Shown piece after piece: positions 17,157-26,879 of a stretch of 64,000 nucleotides of DNA. The number at the start of each line of letters is the position of its first letter. The stretch's first letter is position 1. Position numbers and translations under genes: made by a program. A model generated the notes under the pieces. It was given only the letters and a program-made list of their open reading frames with translations, ran no database searches and had not been told where the DNA came from. Source of the DNA: Terrimonas sp. (lineage in GTDB: Bacteria; Bacteroidota; Bacteroidia; Chitinophagales; Chitinophagaceae); contig NZ_QCZJ01000011.1 in the NCBI RefSeq assembly GCF_003075435.1, positions 62,001 to 126,000 on the forward strand, read 5' to 3'.

Positions 17157-20100
17157 CTAATTAAAAATATATCTCAGACCAATCTGCATACCCCATGTGG
17201 TTGAAGTAGTGGTTACATCTCTGAATGCAGTGGTAGGCAATATGGTTTGTCCGCCAACCTGCACGGTGTTCATTGTAAAAGTTGGTACACCTTCGGCAGT
17301 AACACTTCTTCTGGTTAATAGCGTATTTGCACCTGAAATAAGCGTTTGCTGAATGCCCCATTTTGAATTGAGCATATTGCCAACATTTATAATATCCAGG
17401 CTAAGTTGTAATGTATTCTTTTGTTTACCGATATTGGTGAATATATCCTGCAATACTTTAAAATCAAAACGATGCAGCCATGGCAGCAAAGCCCCATTTC
17501 TTTCTGCATATTTGCCACGCATTTTGCTCAGGTATTTATCATTATCAATAAATGCATCAAAAGCAGCTTTTTGCTGTTCAACCGTAAATGGTGTGCTGCC
17601 GGTAATAGCGGTAAAGTTTAATTCATCAGCGCTATTAGGGATGTATAATAAATCGGCGCTTATACCATCACCATTTAAATCTCCTGTATATCCATAAGAA
17701 TACCTGCCAAGATTAGCACCATTATAATACAATGAAATCGTAGTTGCCAGGTGCTTTAAATATTCAATACGGTATGAAATATTACCCACTATCCGGTTGG
17801 GAAGCGCATCAGTAGCAGAATATACCGCAAGATCATTAGGTGTATTGATGTTCGGACTGCTGCCCCATGCAGAGCTTGCATTTGAGCCAGGATTGTCTGT
17901 TGTAGTGCCCGCAACCGTTGTGCTGTAGAAAAGGGAACCGAACAATCCTTTTCTTACAGGCAGGCTTAAGCCTACTGAAAGGTTCATTGAATATCCTTTA
18001 TTGGTGTTGGTTAAAACACTTCCTGCATTTCCACCCAGCAATGAATTATACGTATAAGATGCAGCGTTGGGGAAGAAGTCACGGTTGTCGCCGGAATAAC
18101 TCATTGTTTGTGTTGCGGCCTTTCTGTTTGCGCCAAACTGGTATACCGCCTGGATATCTTTTGTAAACAGGAAGTCGGCAGTTAAAGTAAGGCTTGAGTT
18201 AGGTATCGCTTTATCAAAGCCGATACTGCTTCTCCATATCTGTGGCATTTTAAAATCTGGATCTACTAAAGCAAGGCTTGAAGGAACACCATCTTTAGGT
18301 GATTTTATAAATACATCTGCAGCGCTTGCTGGTGTATTGTTAAGCCAGTAATATTTTTCAGGGTTAAACCTGATATCTCCGATCCAGCCAGCAGATGCTC
18401 CATAGCTTCCTGGTTCAATGGTATTTTGAATTACACCGAGGTTAGAAGGCATGTTGGTTAACCAGACAAATGGTACCCTGCCTGAGAATATTCCGGTTCC
18501 CCCACGTAATATAAGAGACCTGTCTCCTTCGATATCCCAACGGAAACCAACTCTTGGTGAAAGCATCAACCTTGTTTTGGGCCATTTGGAGGTATAAAAT
18601 TTAGTATTGCCGTTTACATCCTGTAGCTCAAGTGCATCAACCGCTGCGTTCACAGGAAGTTTGTCTATGAACCAGGGCACTTCCGCACGTAAACCAAGTG
18701 TGAGGCTGAAGTCTTTTGTAAAAGAAATTTTATCCTGTATATATATTGCAGGCAAACCGTATTTTACTTTAGCATAAGGCTCCTGTCCGGGATAAGCATA
18801 GGTAAGTCCGAATTGTATAGGCGCTACTTCATCGGCAGTTCCTGTTTTCAAAAAATCTGCTACAGAAGCGTACCTGTAATAAGAAGTACCCATCCTGGTA
18901 TAACCATTAGCAAACTTTTGTAGTTCAAAACTGGCGCCAAAAGTAAAATTATGCTTGTTGGTTACATAGCTAAGGTTATTAAAGAAGTTGTAGTTATCAT
19001 TCTTTACTTCGTTGGCGTATGTAAACAATTCATATCCTGCAGAAATATAATTTACATAAGTAGAGCTTGTGCCGGCGCCATCTCCTATATCTATCATCGG
19101 GAACTCTTCGCTGTTAGAAGTACGTCCGGTAAATATTTTACTGTAGGTAGCTAAAAATTGGTTGGAAAGTTTTGAACTGAGTTTACTGTTTAATTCAAGT
19201 GTAACGGAATTTACTTTGCTGGCAGTAAAGTACATGGTTTTTTCAAAAGCCATTGACTGCGCACTTACCCTGTTTGCAGAAGTAGAACGCGGCTGAGGGC
19301 CTGAACTTCCATTAACCAATTCTGGGTAGTCGCTTTCAACCTGGTTATACCGTATAGCCAGCTTATGATTTTTACTGATATTCCAGTCGATACGGGCAAG
19401 GTATGACCTTGTTTTGTTCTTGGTATTATCAGCATATCCTTCATATCTTCCCGGGTCATATCCCCATTGATTAATAAGATGGTTGCGTACCGCTTCAAGG
19501 TCGCTTCTTTTGGTACGGGCAATATCATTATCCGGGTCTGCAACACCATTTTCAGATGGTTTCCAAAGATTAATTGCTCCGCCCAAAGCGCCGGAATTAT
19601 CTATATGTTCAGCATTTACAAAAAAGAATAATTTGTTTTTGATGATAGGACCACCCAAACGGAAACCTTTGGTTTCACTTGCACTTTTAGGATTGGTAAT
19701 TTCTTCTCCGTTAACCTTGTGTCCTGTAATTCCCTGGTGCCTGAAATAATAATAGGCAGAACCGGAGAAGGTGTTTGTTCCGCTGCGTGTTACCGCGTTA
19801 ATACCAGCGCCGGTAAATCCGCCCTGGCGCACATCATAAGGAGCGATGTTTACCTGTATTTCTTCAATGGCATCCAAAGAAAGACCACCACCGCCAGGCA
19901 GCGGGTTATCATTTAACCCAAAACCATTGTTGAAATTGGCACCATCAACCTGCACGTTATTATAACGTCCGTCCCTGCCCGCAAATGAATTTCCATTTGA
20001 TTGGGGAGCAAGCCTTGTAAAATCTGTAATACTCCTGTTAATAGTTGGCAGCTGCGCTAACTGCTGCGAATTGAGGTTAGAAGAAGCGCCAGTCTTTTCA

Positions 20101-20495
20101 ATGGCATTTCTTCTCCTGTTTCCTGTTATTACTAATGTAGAAAGACTTTTTACATCAACACCCATTACGGCACTCACATTGTATGGCTCACCCAAAACCA
20201 ATGTAATGCCATCCAGCACAACCGGGCTGAAACCTACATACTCAACTTTTACTTCATACGGACCACCAACTCTTGCATTGGCAATATTAAAAAAGCCACT
20301 CTTTCCTGAAATAGTGGTATATACCGTTCCGGAAGGTTTGTGGATGGCTGTAATAGTGGCGCCCTCAAGAAAGACACCTGATGAATCTAAAACTGTTCCG
20401 TTAATACCGCTGGTTGTAACCTGGCTAAATGCAGGGCTACAGGCCATAAAAACAATAATAGCGAAAATTAATTTTTTTAATAAGTGTAATTGCAT
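17157..20495 (-). CDS. TonB-dependent receptor-like outer-membrane protein (Oar type)
   Basis: From ATG 20495 the protein has 1112 residues. A signal peptide ends near SPAFSQ. A carboxypeptidase-regulatory-like domain follows (GINGTVLDSSGVFLEGATIT), then a plug domain (QLPTINRSITDFTRLAPQS, GLSLDAIEEIQVNIAPYDVR, GAGINAVTRSGTN) and a large beta-barrel ending in GMQIGLRYIFN. This is the Oar/OmpA-related family of Bacteroidota, TonB-receptor-like proteins of largely unknown substrate. No SusD partner is adjacent, so it is not a standard SusCD pair. A TTG 24 bp upstream would add eight residues before the signal peptide and is not favoured. Terminator at 17104-17134 serves this gene. Confidence 0.92.
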   Translation of the reverse strand: MQLHLLKKLIFAIIVFMACSPAFSQVTTSGINGTVLDSSGVFLEGATITAIHKPSGTVYTTISGKSGFFNIANARVGGPYEVKVEYVGFSPVVLDGITLVLGEPYNVSAVMGVDVKSLSTLVITGNRRRNAIEKTGASSNLNSQQLAQLPTINRSITDFTRLAPQSNGNSFAGRDGRYNNVQVDGANFNNGFGLNDNPLPGGGGLSLDAIEEIQVNIAPYDVRQGGFTGAGINAVTRSGTNTFSGSAYYYFRHQGITGHKVNGEEITNPKSASETKGFRLGGPIIKNKLFFFVNAEHIDNSGALGGAINLWKPSENGVADPDNDIARTKRSDLEAVRNHLINQWGYDPGRYEGYADNTKNKTRSYLARIDWNISKNHKLAIRYNQVESDYPELVNGSSGPQPRSTSANRVSAQSMAFEKTMYFTASKVNSVTLELNSKLSSKLSNQFLATYSKIFTGRTSNSEEFPMIDIGDGAGTSSTYVNYISAGYELFTYANEVKNDNYNFFNNLSYVTNKHNFTFGASFELQKFANGYTRMGTSYYRYASVADFLKTGTADEVAPIQFGLTYAYPGQEPYAKVKYGLPAIYIQDKISFTKDFSLTLGLRAEVPWFIDKLPVNAAVDALELQDVNGNTKFYTSKWPKTRLMLSPRVGFRWDIEGDRSLILRGGTGIFSGRVPFVWLTNMPSNLGVIQNTIEPGSYGASAGWIGDIRFNPEKYYWLNNTPASAADVFIKSPKDGVPSSLALVDPDFKMPQIWRSSIGFDKAIPNSSLTLTADFLFTKDIQAVYQFGANRKAATQTMSYSGDNRDFFPNAASYTYNSLLGGNAGSVLTNTNKGYSMNLSVGLSLPVRKGLFGSLFYSTTVAGTTTDNPGSNASSAWGSSPNINTPNDLAVYSATDALPNRIVGNISYRIEYLKHLATTISLYYNGANLGRYSYGYTGDLNGDGISADLLYIPNSADELNFTAITGSTPFTVEQQKAAFDAFIDNDKYLSKMRGKYAERNGALLPWLHRFDFKVLQDIFTNIGKQKNTLQLSLDIINVGNMLNSKWGIQQTLISGANTLLTRRSVTAEGVPTFTMNTVQVGGQTILPTTAFRDVTTTSTTWGMQIGLRYIFN

Positions 20496-20651
20496 AGCAG
20501 ATAATTTTTCTCGCTGCAAAGAAAAATCAATATCATGGAAAGTTAATACCAGAATGTTAACATATTATTACGAAATTCAACACATTTACAAAAAATAAAT
20601 ATGTTTTCGTGCAGCTATTTTCTTAAATACTGTTTCAACATGCCTAATTCG

Positions 20652-20659
20652 TAACTTTG
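20652..20659 (+). promoter_or_regulatory. Promoter -7 element of ribBA
   Basis: TAACTTTG is a perfect TAnnTTTG element. It ends 15 bp before the ATG at 20675, implying a very short leader. It also argues against a TTG start at 20657, which would lie inside the promoter. No FMN riboswitch fits in this space. Confidence 0.65.
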
Positions 20660-20674
20660 CGAAAATTTTTTCAG

Positions 20675-21895
20675 ATGTTCGATACGATTGAAAGTGCGAT
20701 TGAGGAAATAAAGCAGGGAAAATTAGTAATAGTGGTTGATGATGAAGATCGTGAAAATGAAGGTGATTTTATTACTGCCGCCCAGAACGCTACACCGGAA
20801 GTAATTAATTTCATGTCAAAATATGGCCGTGGCCTGATATGTGCTCCTTTAACAGAAGAAAGATGCGCCGAACTGAAGCTTGACCTGATGGTTAATAACA
20901 ATACTTCTTTGCATGAAACACCATTTACCATACCTGTAGACCTGCTTGGGCATGGCTGCACCACAGGCATATCTGCTCAGGACAGGTCGAAAACTGTGAT
21001 GGCTTTAATTAACCCTGAAACAAAACCGGAAGATTTAGGCAGACCAGGTCATATCTTCCCCCTGAAAGCTAAAGCCGGCGGCGTATTAAGAAGAGCCGGG
21101 CATACAGAAGCCGCTATTGATCTTGCACGGCTGGCAGGTTTTGATCAACCTTATGGCGGTGTATTGGTTGAGATCATGAATGATGATGGTACAATGGCAA
21201 GATTACCTGAGTTGCAGGAAATTGCTAAGCGATTTAACCTGAAGCTGATCACAATAAAGGATCTGATAGAATACAGGTTGAAGGCTGATTCGTTGATTGA
21301 GGAAATTGTAAGGGTAGATATGCCTACAAAATACGGGCATTTTAAACTTATTATATTTAAAGAAAGAAATAACCCGTCAAGCGGGGAACATATGGCGCTG
21401 GTGAAAGGAGAGTGGCAGAAAGATGAACCGGTGCTTGTACGTGTTCACTCCTCTTGTTTTACCGGTGATATTTTAGGTTCATTCAGGTGCGATTGCGGAG
21501 ATCAGCTACATGAGGCCATGAAGATGGTTGATGAAGCGGGTAAAGGCGTTGTATTATATATGAACCAGGAAGGGCGGGGTATAGGACTGGTAAATAAATT
21601 AAAAGCATATAAGCTGCAGGAAGAAGGCATGGATACAGTGGAAGCAAACCTGCACCTCGGGTTTAAAATGGATGAAAGAGATTATGGTGTAGGCGCGCAG
21701 ATACTCCGGTATCTTGGTGTTAATAAAATGAAGCTGATCAGCAATAACCCGCGAAAAAGAGTTGGATTGATTGGTTATGGATTAGACATAGTAGAAAATG
21801 TTCCGTTGCATATTTGTCCTAATCCTTATAATGAAAAATACCTGCAAACAAAGAGGGATAAGCTGGGGCATGAAATTCTTAAAGACAAGCAATAA
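20675..21895 (+). CDS. ribBA: Bifunctional DHBP synthase / GTP cyclohydrolase II
   Basis: RibBA catalyses the two entry reactions of riboflavin synthesis: ribulose 5-phosphate to 3,4-dihydroxy-2-butanone 4-phosphate (N-terminal half), and GTP to the diaminopyrimidine intermediate (C-terminal half). RibB marks: [14 protein letters not shown], the acidic loop, and [24 protein letters not shown]. RibA marks: [20 protein letters not shown] (zinc cysteines) and [12 protein letters not shown]. From ATG 20675 it has 406 residues. It stands alone, with a near-leaderless promoter upstream and a strong terminator downstream. Confidence 0.97.
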   Translation: MFDTIESAIEEIKQGKLVIVVDDEDRENEGDFITAAQNATPEVINFMSKYGRGLICAPLTEERCAELKLDLMVNNNTSLHETPFTIPVDLLGHGCTTGISAQDRSKTVMALINPETKPEDLGRPGHIFPLKAKAGGVLRRAGHTEAAIDLARLAGFDQPYGGVLVEIMNDDGTMARLPELQEIAKRFNLKLITIKDLIEYRLKADSLIEEIVRVDMPTKYGHFKLIIFKERNNPSSGEHMALVKGEWQKDEPVLVRVHSSCFTGDILGSFRCDCGDQLHEAMKMVDEAGKGVVLYMNQEGRGIGLVNKLKAYKLQEEGMDTVEANLHLGFKMDERDYGVGAQILRYLGVNKMKLISNNPRKRVGLIGYGLDIVENVPLHICPNPYNEKYLQTKRDKLGHEILKDKQ

Positions 21896-21896
21896 A

Positions 21897-21931
21897 AGAA
21901 CCAGCCATTGTATTTGTACAATGGCTGTTCT
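21897..21931. terminator. Bidirectional intrinsic terminator
   Basis: AGAA-(C)-CAGCCATTGTA / TACAATGGCTG-TTCT, a 15-bp stem with one bulged C and a TTTG loop. It separates the convergent ribBA and htrA genes. Confidence 0.9.
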
Positions 21932-21950
21932 TCTATAAGCTATCTGATCA

Positions 21951-23462
21951 TTACTGCGGATCTTTGCTGATATTATAGGTATATAGTCCTTCAAATCCAG
22001 GATAGAAACCATCGAGCTTTACAGAGGAGCCCGATTTCTGAACTTCAGTATTTAGTTCTTCCACACTTGCTACGGGTTTATCATTCACCCTTAAGATTAC
22101 AAAACCGTCTTTCATTCTTGTTTGCCCATCGATGAGACCGTTCTGGTTTATTTTCTTAACAACCACACCGCCGCTTTGTCCATATTCACCTGCTTTCTTT
22201 TTATCAAGGGTTACAAAGTCAGCCCCAAACTCATCCAGCGCAGATACTCTAACGATATCGTATGTGCCTGTTTTATTCTTAAGGGTAACATTTGCTGTCC
22301 CTTCTTTTCCGTCTCTAAGGTAATTAACGGTTATTTTATCTCCGGGTTTAAACCTTGCTATCTGCTCTACCATTTCATTGCCGGAAATTACCGGAAAGCC
22401 ATTCACTTTTGTAATATAATCCCCTGCTTTTATACCGGCAGCAGCAGCAGCGCCGTCTTTGGGCACTTCTCTGACATATACCCCTAATCCTGTTTTATAC
22501 CCTACTTTTTCTTTTTCTGAATCCGGCGCTTCATCCGGCAGGTAGCTAATACCAAGATAAGCCCTTTGTACGGTGCCGAATTGTATAAGATCGTTTACAA
22601 TCTTTTTTACAATATTTACAGGAATAGCATAGGAATAACCGGCATAAGAACCCGTAGGAGAAGCAATGGCAGAGTTAATGCCGATCAGTTCACCCTTAAG
22701 ATTAACCAATGCACCTCCACTGTTGCCCTGGTTAACCGCGGCATCTGTTTGTATATAAGACTCAATAGGCGCCTGGCTTTTACGGCTGTTCAAACCTAAT
22801 GTTCTTCCTTTGGCGCTGATAATACCTGCTGTTACAGTAGTTTCAAGATTTAAAGGATAACCTATTGCTAGTGCCCACTGGCCTACCTGTACCTGGTCAG
22901 AATTTCCATATAAAAGAAAAGGAAGATTTTTTGCCTCAATTTTAAGTACGGCAAGGTCGCTGCTGGGGTCCGCGCCTATTACTTTTGCTGTATAAGATGT
23001 TTTATTGCTAAGCCCTACTTTTATTTCGCTGGCGCCATCAATTACATGATTGTTCGTAATAATATATCCATCCTGACTTACTACCACGCCGGATCCGGAA
23101 GCCCTTTGTGGAACAGCACGCATTTGTCCACCACCGCCAAAAAAGTCATCAAAAAAATCATCAGGCACCAATCCCTGGAATGGATTACTGCGACGGGGAA
23201 GATTATTGCTTGCCTGCTCTCTGCCAATAACTGTGGTTATATGTACTACAGTGGGAAGCGCCGCTTTAGCAGGTTGCACAAAATCAACCAAATCGCCGGG
23301 AACATTATTATTACTGTCAAACATGCCGGCATAATTCGCAGGAACTTTTATTCCATCCTGGATTGCCACAGGTTTTGAATTGAAATGATTGTAACCATAC
23401 ATTACTCCAAGGGAGGTTAATCCGCTTATAAGTATTGTAAATACAACATGCTTAATTTTCAT
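21951..23462 (-). CDS. degP: HtrA/DegP-family periplasmic serine protease
   Basis: A 503-residue Do-type protease. The N-terminal helix (about 5-25) is a signal peptide or membrane anchor. The trypsin-like domain shows the catalytic triad: His in ITNNHVIDGA, Asp in DPSSDLAVLKI, Ser in NQGNSGGALVN. Two PDZ domains follow (GLGVYVREVPKDGAAAAAGI, and one near the C-terminus with QNGLIDGQTRMKDGFVILRV). It degrades or refolds misfolded envelope proteins. The choice between DegP and DegQ is not made by the sequence. Monocistronic between two divergent or convergent neighbours. Confidence 0.95.
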   Translation of the reverse strand: MKIKHVVFTILISGLTSLGVMYGYNHFNSKPVAIQDGIKVPANYAGMFDSNNNVPGDLVDFVQPAKAALPTVVHITTVIGREQASNNLPRRSNPFQGLVPDDFFDDFFGGGGQMRAVPQRASGSGVVVSQDGYIITNNHVIDGASEIKVGLSNKTSYTAKVIGADPSSDLAVLKIEAKNLPFLLYGNSDQVQVGQWALAIGYPLNLETTVTAGIISAKGRTLGLNSRKSQAPIESYIQTDAAVNQGNSGGALVNLKGELIGINSAIASPTGSYAGYSYAIPVNIVKKIVNDLIQFGTVQRAYLGISYLPDEAPDSEKEKVGYKTGLGVYVREVPKDGAAAAAGIKAGDYITKVNGFPVISGNEMVEQIARFKPGDKITVNYLRDGKEGTANVTLKNKTGTYDIVRVSALDEFGADFVTLDKKKAGEYGQSGGVVVKKINQNGLIDGQTRMKDGFVILRVNDKPVASVEELNTEVQKSGSSVKLDGFYPGFEGLYTYNISKDPQ

Positions 23463-23692
23463 TGCTTATAGAGATTTATTTGTAAACTAAATGTATAAAT
23501 ACTTCTTTAAATCCTTCATCAAATGCTATGCCTTTATAATACAAAACGTTAAAAGCTGATAAACTGGCATTTTCAACATTTTGCTTTAACAAATGATTAG
23601 GAGCAGCCGCTGTTTTGCAGCACATGAAATTACGATTGTATTCGTAATAGAAATGTTAATGGTTATTCATTTTAAAGTCAAAATAAGCCGGG

Positions 23693-24700
23693 TTAATTTA
23701 TGGCGATATCACTTAAAAAACGCATGGTATCTATCCCGTCGGCATAATCCGTTAAGCCCGGTTGTTGGGTGGTACCAAATGGTATCTTTTCTGTGCCGGC
23801 GATGCATTGAATTTCTTCAGGGTTCAGTGATTGATATATTTCGTCTTTATTGTTGTAAAACCGGTAATGCAGCTGGCTGATGGGGGAAAATGCAGATGCA
23901 TTTTCTGACAGGATAACCGAGCCATTTGTCATGTAAAATTTTTGATTGATAATATGCATTGCCAGGTTATAATCGTAGTTATGCTTATACTTATGATTTT
24001 CGATGAGGCGATCATATTTTTTAAATACATCCAAAAGAAGAGTAAAGTCATAATTGCCCGGTACAAATATTTGGGTAACATTCCGGCATCCCAGTCCAAA
24101 ATACATGTATACATCATCAGAAAGCCTTTCAAGGTCTTTGTTCGTTTCGCTGCCTGTAATTATGGCAACGGATGTTCTGTTTCTTCTTATAATATGAGGA
24201 TACTTTTTAAAATAATATTCAAAATATCTTGCCGAATTATTTGAACCTGTAGCTATATAGGCATCACAACCTTTTAATATCTCCCGGTATTCAATAGTCT
24301 CCTTTGCATTGCTTTCAAATTGAACCAGTTTATCGGTAAGATGTTTTAATAAAATATTATCCTTGGCAGATAGCTTTATTGTTTGTTTATGCCCCGCGGC
24401 AAACACACATAAAAAATCATGGAAACCAACCAGCGGTACATTGCCTGCCATGGTAATACCAATGTTGATCGCTGTTTTATTTTCGTGTGGTACTTTATAT
24501 AAAGCCACCCATTCCGATAATTTTTCTTCATCCAGTAAATTGTTGCAGATATTCTGAATGGCGGTTGTAATAAATTCAGGTGTAAACCATGCATTTTGCA
24601 GGCTGGCTGTTCTTTGAACTGTTGTCCATTCTTCATCATCGCCAAGCATGTATTGCTTTAGCAGTTGTAATGCAGCCAGTCTTTGTTTTAAATTCAGCAT
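23693..24700 (-). CDS. LuxC-like acyl-CoA reductase
   Basis: A 335-residue protein of the acyl-CoA reductase (LuxC) family, NAD(P)H-dependent enzymes that reduce fatty acyl-CoA to aldehyde. Supporting stretches are MAGNVPLVGFHDFLCVFAAG, KLSAKDNILLKHL, YIATGSNNSARYFEYYF, RRNRTSVAIITGSE and DDVYMYFGLGCRNV; the last holds the likely catalytic cysteine. It is shorter than LuxC proper (about 480). No other lux genes are nearby. It is transcribed divergently from a ferredoxin gene 78 bp away, and both have TAnnTTTG elements in the shared gap. A redox link between the two is plausible but inferred. Confidence 0.85.
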   Translation of the reverse strand: MLNLKQRLAALQLLKQYMLGDDEEWTTVQRTASLQNAWFTPEFITTAIQNICNNLLDEEKLSEWVALYKVPHENKTAINIGITMAGNVPLVGFHDFLCVFAAGHKQTIKLSAKDNILLKHLTDKLVQFESNAKETIEYREILKGCDAYIATGSNNSARYFEYYFKKYPHIIRRNRTSVAIITGSETNKDLERLSDDVYMYFGLGCRNVTQIFVPGNYDFTLLLDVFKKYDRLIENHKYKHNYDYNLAMHIINQKFYMTNGSVILSENASAFSPISQLHYRFYNNKDEIYQSLNPEEIQCIAGTEKIPFGTTQQPGLTDYADGIDTMRFLSDIAIN

Positions 24701-24721
24701 AAATATTTATTCAGATGTGAT

Positions 24722-24742
24722 TATCTTTGGCCTGCAAATCTA
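24722..24742. promoter_or_regulatory. Divergent promoter -7 elements
   Basis: Plus strand: TATCTTTG at 24722-24729, pointing to the ferredoxin (ATG 24779). Minus strand: TAGATTTG at 24742-24735, pointing to the LuxC-like gene (ATG 24700). Both match TAnnTTTG exactly. Confidence 0.6.
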
Positions 24743-24778
24743 ATTGCAAAATATTACCCGTAAAATTGTAAATAAGGT

Positions 24779-25126
24779 ATGGCAATAAAAATAACAGATG
24801 AATGTATTAATTGCGGGGCTTGTGAACCTGAATGTCCTAACAATGCGATTTATGAAGGAGGGGTTGAATGGGCGCTTGCAGACGGTACTACTGTAAAAGG
24901 GAGTTTTACATTAATGGATGGCACTACTATTGACGCGAATGAACGCTTCTCGCCAATAAGCGTGGATACTTATTATATTGTTCCAAATAAATGTACCGAG
25001 TGCCAGGGATTTCATGAAGAGCCTCAATGTGCGGCAGTTTGCCCGGTAGATTGTTGTGTGCCTGATGAAATGTACGAGGAAACTGTTGAGGAATTAATGG
25101 CAAAGAAGGAAAAATTACATTTGTAA
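24779..25126 (+). CDS. 4Fe-4S dicluster ferredoxin
   Basis: A 115-residue ferredoxin with two clusters: [12 protein letters not shown] near the N-terminus, and [20 protein letters not shown] in the C-terminal half, with an insertion between the second and third cysteines as in the YfhL/Alvin-type ferredoxins. Roughly 45 residues of acidic, Thr-rich sequence separate the motifs. It likely transfers electrons in the cytoplasm. It is divergent from the LuxC-like reductase and is followed by a terminator at 25244-25279. Confidence 0.95.
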   Translation: MAIKITDECINCGACEPECPNNAIYEGGVEWALADGTTVKGSFTLMDGTTIDANERFSPISVDTYYIVPNKCTECQGFHEEPQCAAVCPVDCCVPDEMYEETVEELMAKKEKLHL

Positions 25127-25243
25127 AATTTAGATAAACAGTTTAACTTTAGATTCATAAGATTGTTTGTTAACGAATATCTTTTAAGTTTCTAATAATG
25201 ATGCTTAGGCGTCATAAAACAGGCGGGTGATATTTCCCGTTGT

Positions 25244-25279
25244 GGGTGAAGGTAAAGTTCCTTCACCCTTATTTTTTAA
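25244..25279 (+). terminator. Intrinsic terminator after ferredoxin
   Basis: GGGTGAAGG (25244-25252) pairs with CCTTCACCC (25260-25268) and is followed by TTATTTTTT. It lies just 14 bp before the next ATG (25293), so it may also affect expression of the lipoprotein gene. Confidence 0.85.
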
Positions 25280-25292
25280 TACAATAATTCCT

Positions 25293-25757
25293 ATGCTGAA
25301 AATTGCTTTTTTGCCGGTTTTGTTATGCGTTATTACCGCATCATGCATTAATACTCCAAAGTTTAAAAATGATGAAAAAAGAATTGAGGCTTTGAATAGC
25401 ATGCAGCAGGCTGATATAGATTTTTCAAACCGGTCGAAAGAAGTAGGAATGAAAAAAGCGTTTCTTGAATATATGGATGAGGAGGGCGTTATGTTGCGCC
25501 CTCAGCGGATGCCAATTGCAGGAGCGGCGGCGGTTGATCTTATCAGTTCTTTAAACGATTCTTCGCTTGTCCTGACCTGGCATCCCGTTGGTGCAAATAT
25601 GTCAAAAGCAGCAGATATTGGATATACTTACGGTGTTTATACGATGCAGATGGGCGACTCGACTTATAAAGGTACTTATGTTACTATATGGCAAAAACAG
25701 GAAGATGGAAGCTGGAAATTTTTACTTGATTCCGGCAATGAAGGAACAGGAGAGTAG
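25293..25757 (+). CDS. SnoaL/DUF4440-like lipoprotein
   Basis: From ATG 25293 the product is 154 residues with the lipoprotein signal MLKIAFLPVLLCVITASC. An upstream in-frame start at 25227 would translate through the terminator hairpin and is rejected. The mature part resembles the NTF2-like/DUF4440 fold: helix with ADIDFSNRSKEVGMKKAFLEYM, strand pairs LVLTWHPVGANMS, IGYTYGVYTMQM, and the closing GTYVTIWQKQEDGSWKFLLDSG. Such proteins are often of unknown function or bind small molecules. It is followed by ddl after 71 bp. Confidence 0.85.
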   Translation: MLKIAFLPVLLCVITASCINTPKFKNDEKRIEALNSMQQADIDFSNRSKEVGMKKAFLEYMDEEGVMLRPQRMPIAGAAAVDLISSLNDSSLVLTWHPVGANMSKAADIGYTYGVYTMQMGDSTYKGTYVTIWQKQEDGSWKFLLDSGNEGTGE

Positions 25758-25828
25758 TATATGCAGGAAGCTGTTATGAATGAACGGCAAAAAGTTGTTT
25801 CTTTGCGTGCAAAAAATTATTAATATAC

Positions 25829-26824
25829 ATGAAACCCAATATCGCATTTGTTACAGGAGGCTACTCCGGAGAATCAGTAATATCGTATAAAAGTGCCGTT
25901 ACTATTGAGAAGCATATTGACCATGAAAAGTATAACGTTTATACCATTGATATAACAACCAATGGTTGGTTTTATAAAGATGGTAATGACAAAGCGGAAG
26001 TGGACAAAAATGATTTCAGCATAACAGTTAATAATAAAAAGATCAGCTTTGACGCGGTATTGATTGGTATACATGGCACACCGGGAGAAGATGGCAAATT
26101 ACAGGGATACTTTGATTTAATGAACCTTCCATATACATCATGCGATGCGGCTATATCTGCGCTTACATTTAACAAGCGTTATACTGTAGCGGTTGCTGCA
26201 TTCAGCGGCATTAATGTTGCCCGCTCAGTTGTTTTAATAAAAGATCAGTTTGAAAGCGCTGATGAGGCTGTAAAGGATCTTCAGTTTCCTGTTTTTGTTA
26301 AACCCAATAACGGTGGGTCGAGTATCGGAATGTCAAAAGTGAACCAGCACTCGGAAGAATTAGGAAAAGCGGTAGCAAAGGCCTTTAATGAAGATGACCA
26401 GGTATTGATAGAAGAATTTATTAATGGGCGGGAATTTACAATTGGCGTATTTAAATCAAATAACAAAATAATAACACTGCCTATAACAGAAGTAATCAGT
26501 AAAAAGGATTTTTTTGATTACGAAGCAAAGTATACAACGGGTATGGCCAACGAAATAACTCCGGCTGAGGTTTCAGAAGATATTGCAGAACAGGTTAGAG
26601 AAACTGCAAAAAAGGTATATAAAATTTTTAATTGCCGCGGGGTTGTGAGAATGGACTTTATATACAATGACGACAAAAAAGCGCCGTTTTTACTTGAAAT
26701 AAACACAGTGCCGGGGCAAAGTGAAGCAAGTATAGTGCCCAAGCAGGTAAAAGCAATGGGATGGACATTGAAAGAGCTATACTCCTCACTTATAGAAGAA
26801 GCTTTAGCAAACGGTAAGCAATAA
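25829..26824 (+). CDS. ddl: D-alanine--D-alanine ligase
   Basis: ATP-grasp enzyme making D-Ala-D-Ala for peptidoglycan. The N-terminal lobe has VTGGYSGESVISYKSA (the usual GGxSxEH motif reads GGYSGES-V here), then GIHGTPGEDGKLQGYFDLM. The ATP-grasp core has FVKPNNGGSSIGMSKV, EEFINGREFTIGVF, VVRMDFIYN and FLLEINTVPGQSEASIVPKQ. Length 331 is normal. It is followed by the PASTA protein gene, a common arrangement in Bacteroidota. Confidence 0.97.
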   Translation: MKPNIAFVTGGYSGESVISYKSAVTIEKHIDHEKYNVYTIDITTNGWFYKDGNDKAEVDKNDFSITVNNKKISFDAVLIGIHGTPGEDGKLQGYFDLMNLPYTSCDAAISALTFNKRYTVAVAAFSGINVARSVVLIKDQFESADEAVKDLQFPVFVKPNNGGSSIGMSKVNQHSEELGKAVAKAFNEDDQVLIEEFINGREFTIGVFKSNNKIITLPITEVISKKDFFDYEAKYTTGMANEITPAEVSEDIAEQVRETAKKVYKIFNCRGVVRMDFIYNDDKKAPFLLEINTVPGQSEASIVPKQVKAMGWTLKELYSSLIEEALANGKQ

Positions 26825-26879
26825 AAGGGTTGATTTGAAAACCGGTTTTGAAGTGTAGATTTATTAAGATATTTAAAGT

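Noticed and set aside
17157-20495. SusC of a SusCD polysaccharide locus
   Set aside because: No SusD gene is adjacent and the protein lacks the usual SusC plug-region SLRIRG-type context; it fits the Oar-like family better.
20560-20674. FMN riboswitch upstream of ribBA
   Set aside because: No RFN-element conserved blocks are seen and the -7 element lies only 15 bp before the ATG.
25227-25292. Upstream in-frame start for the SnoaL-like lipoprotein
   Set aside because: It would translate through the terminator hairpin at 25244-25279 and place 22 residues before a complete lipoprotein signal; ATG 25293 fits much better.
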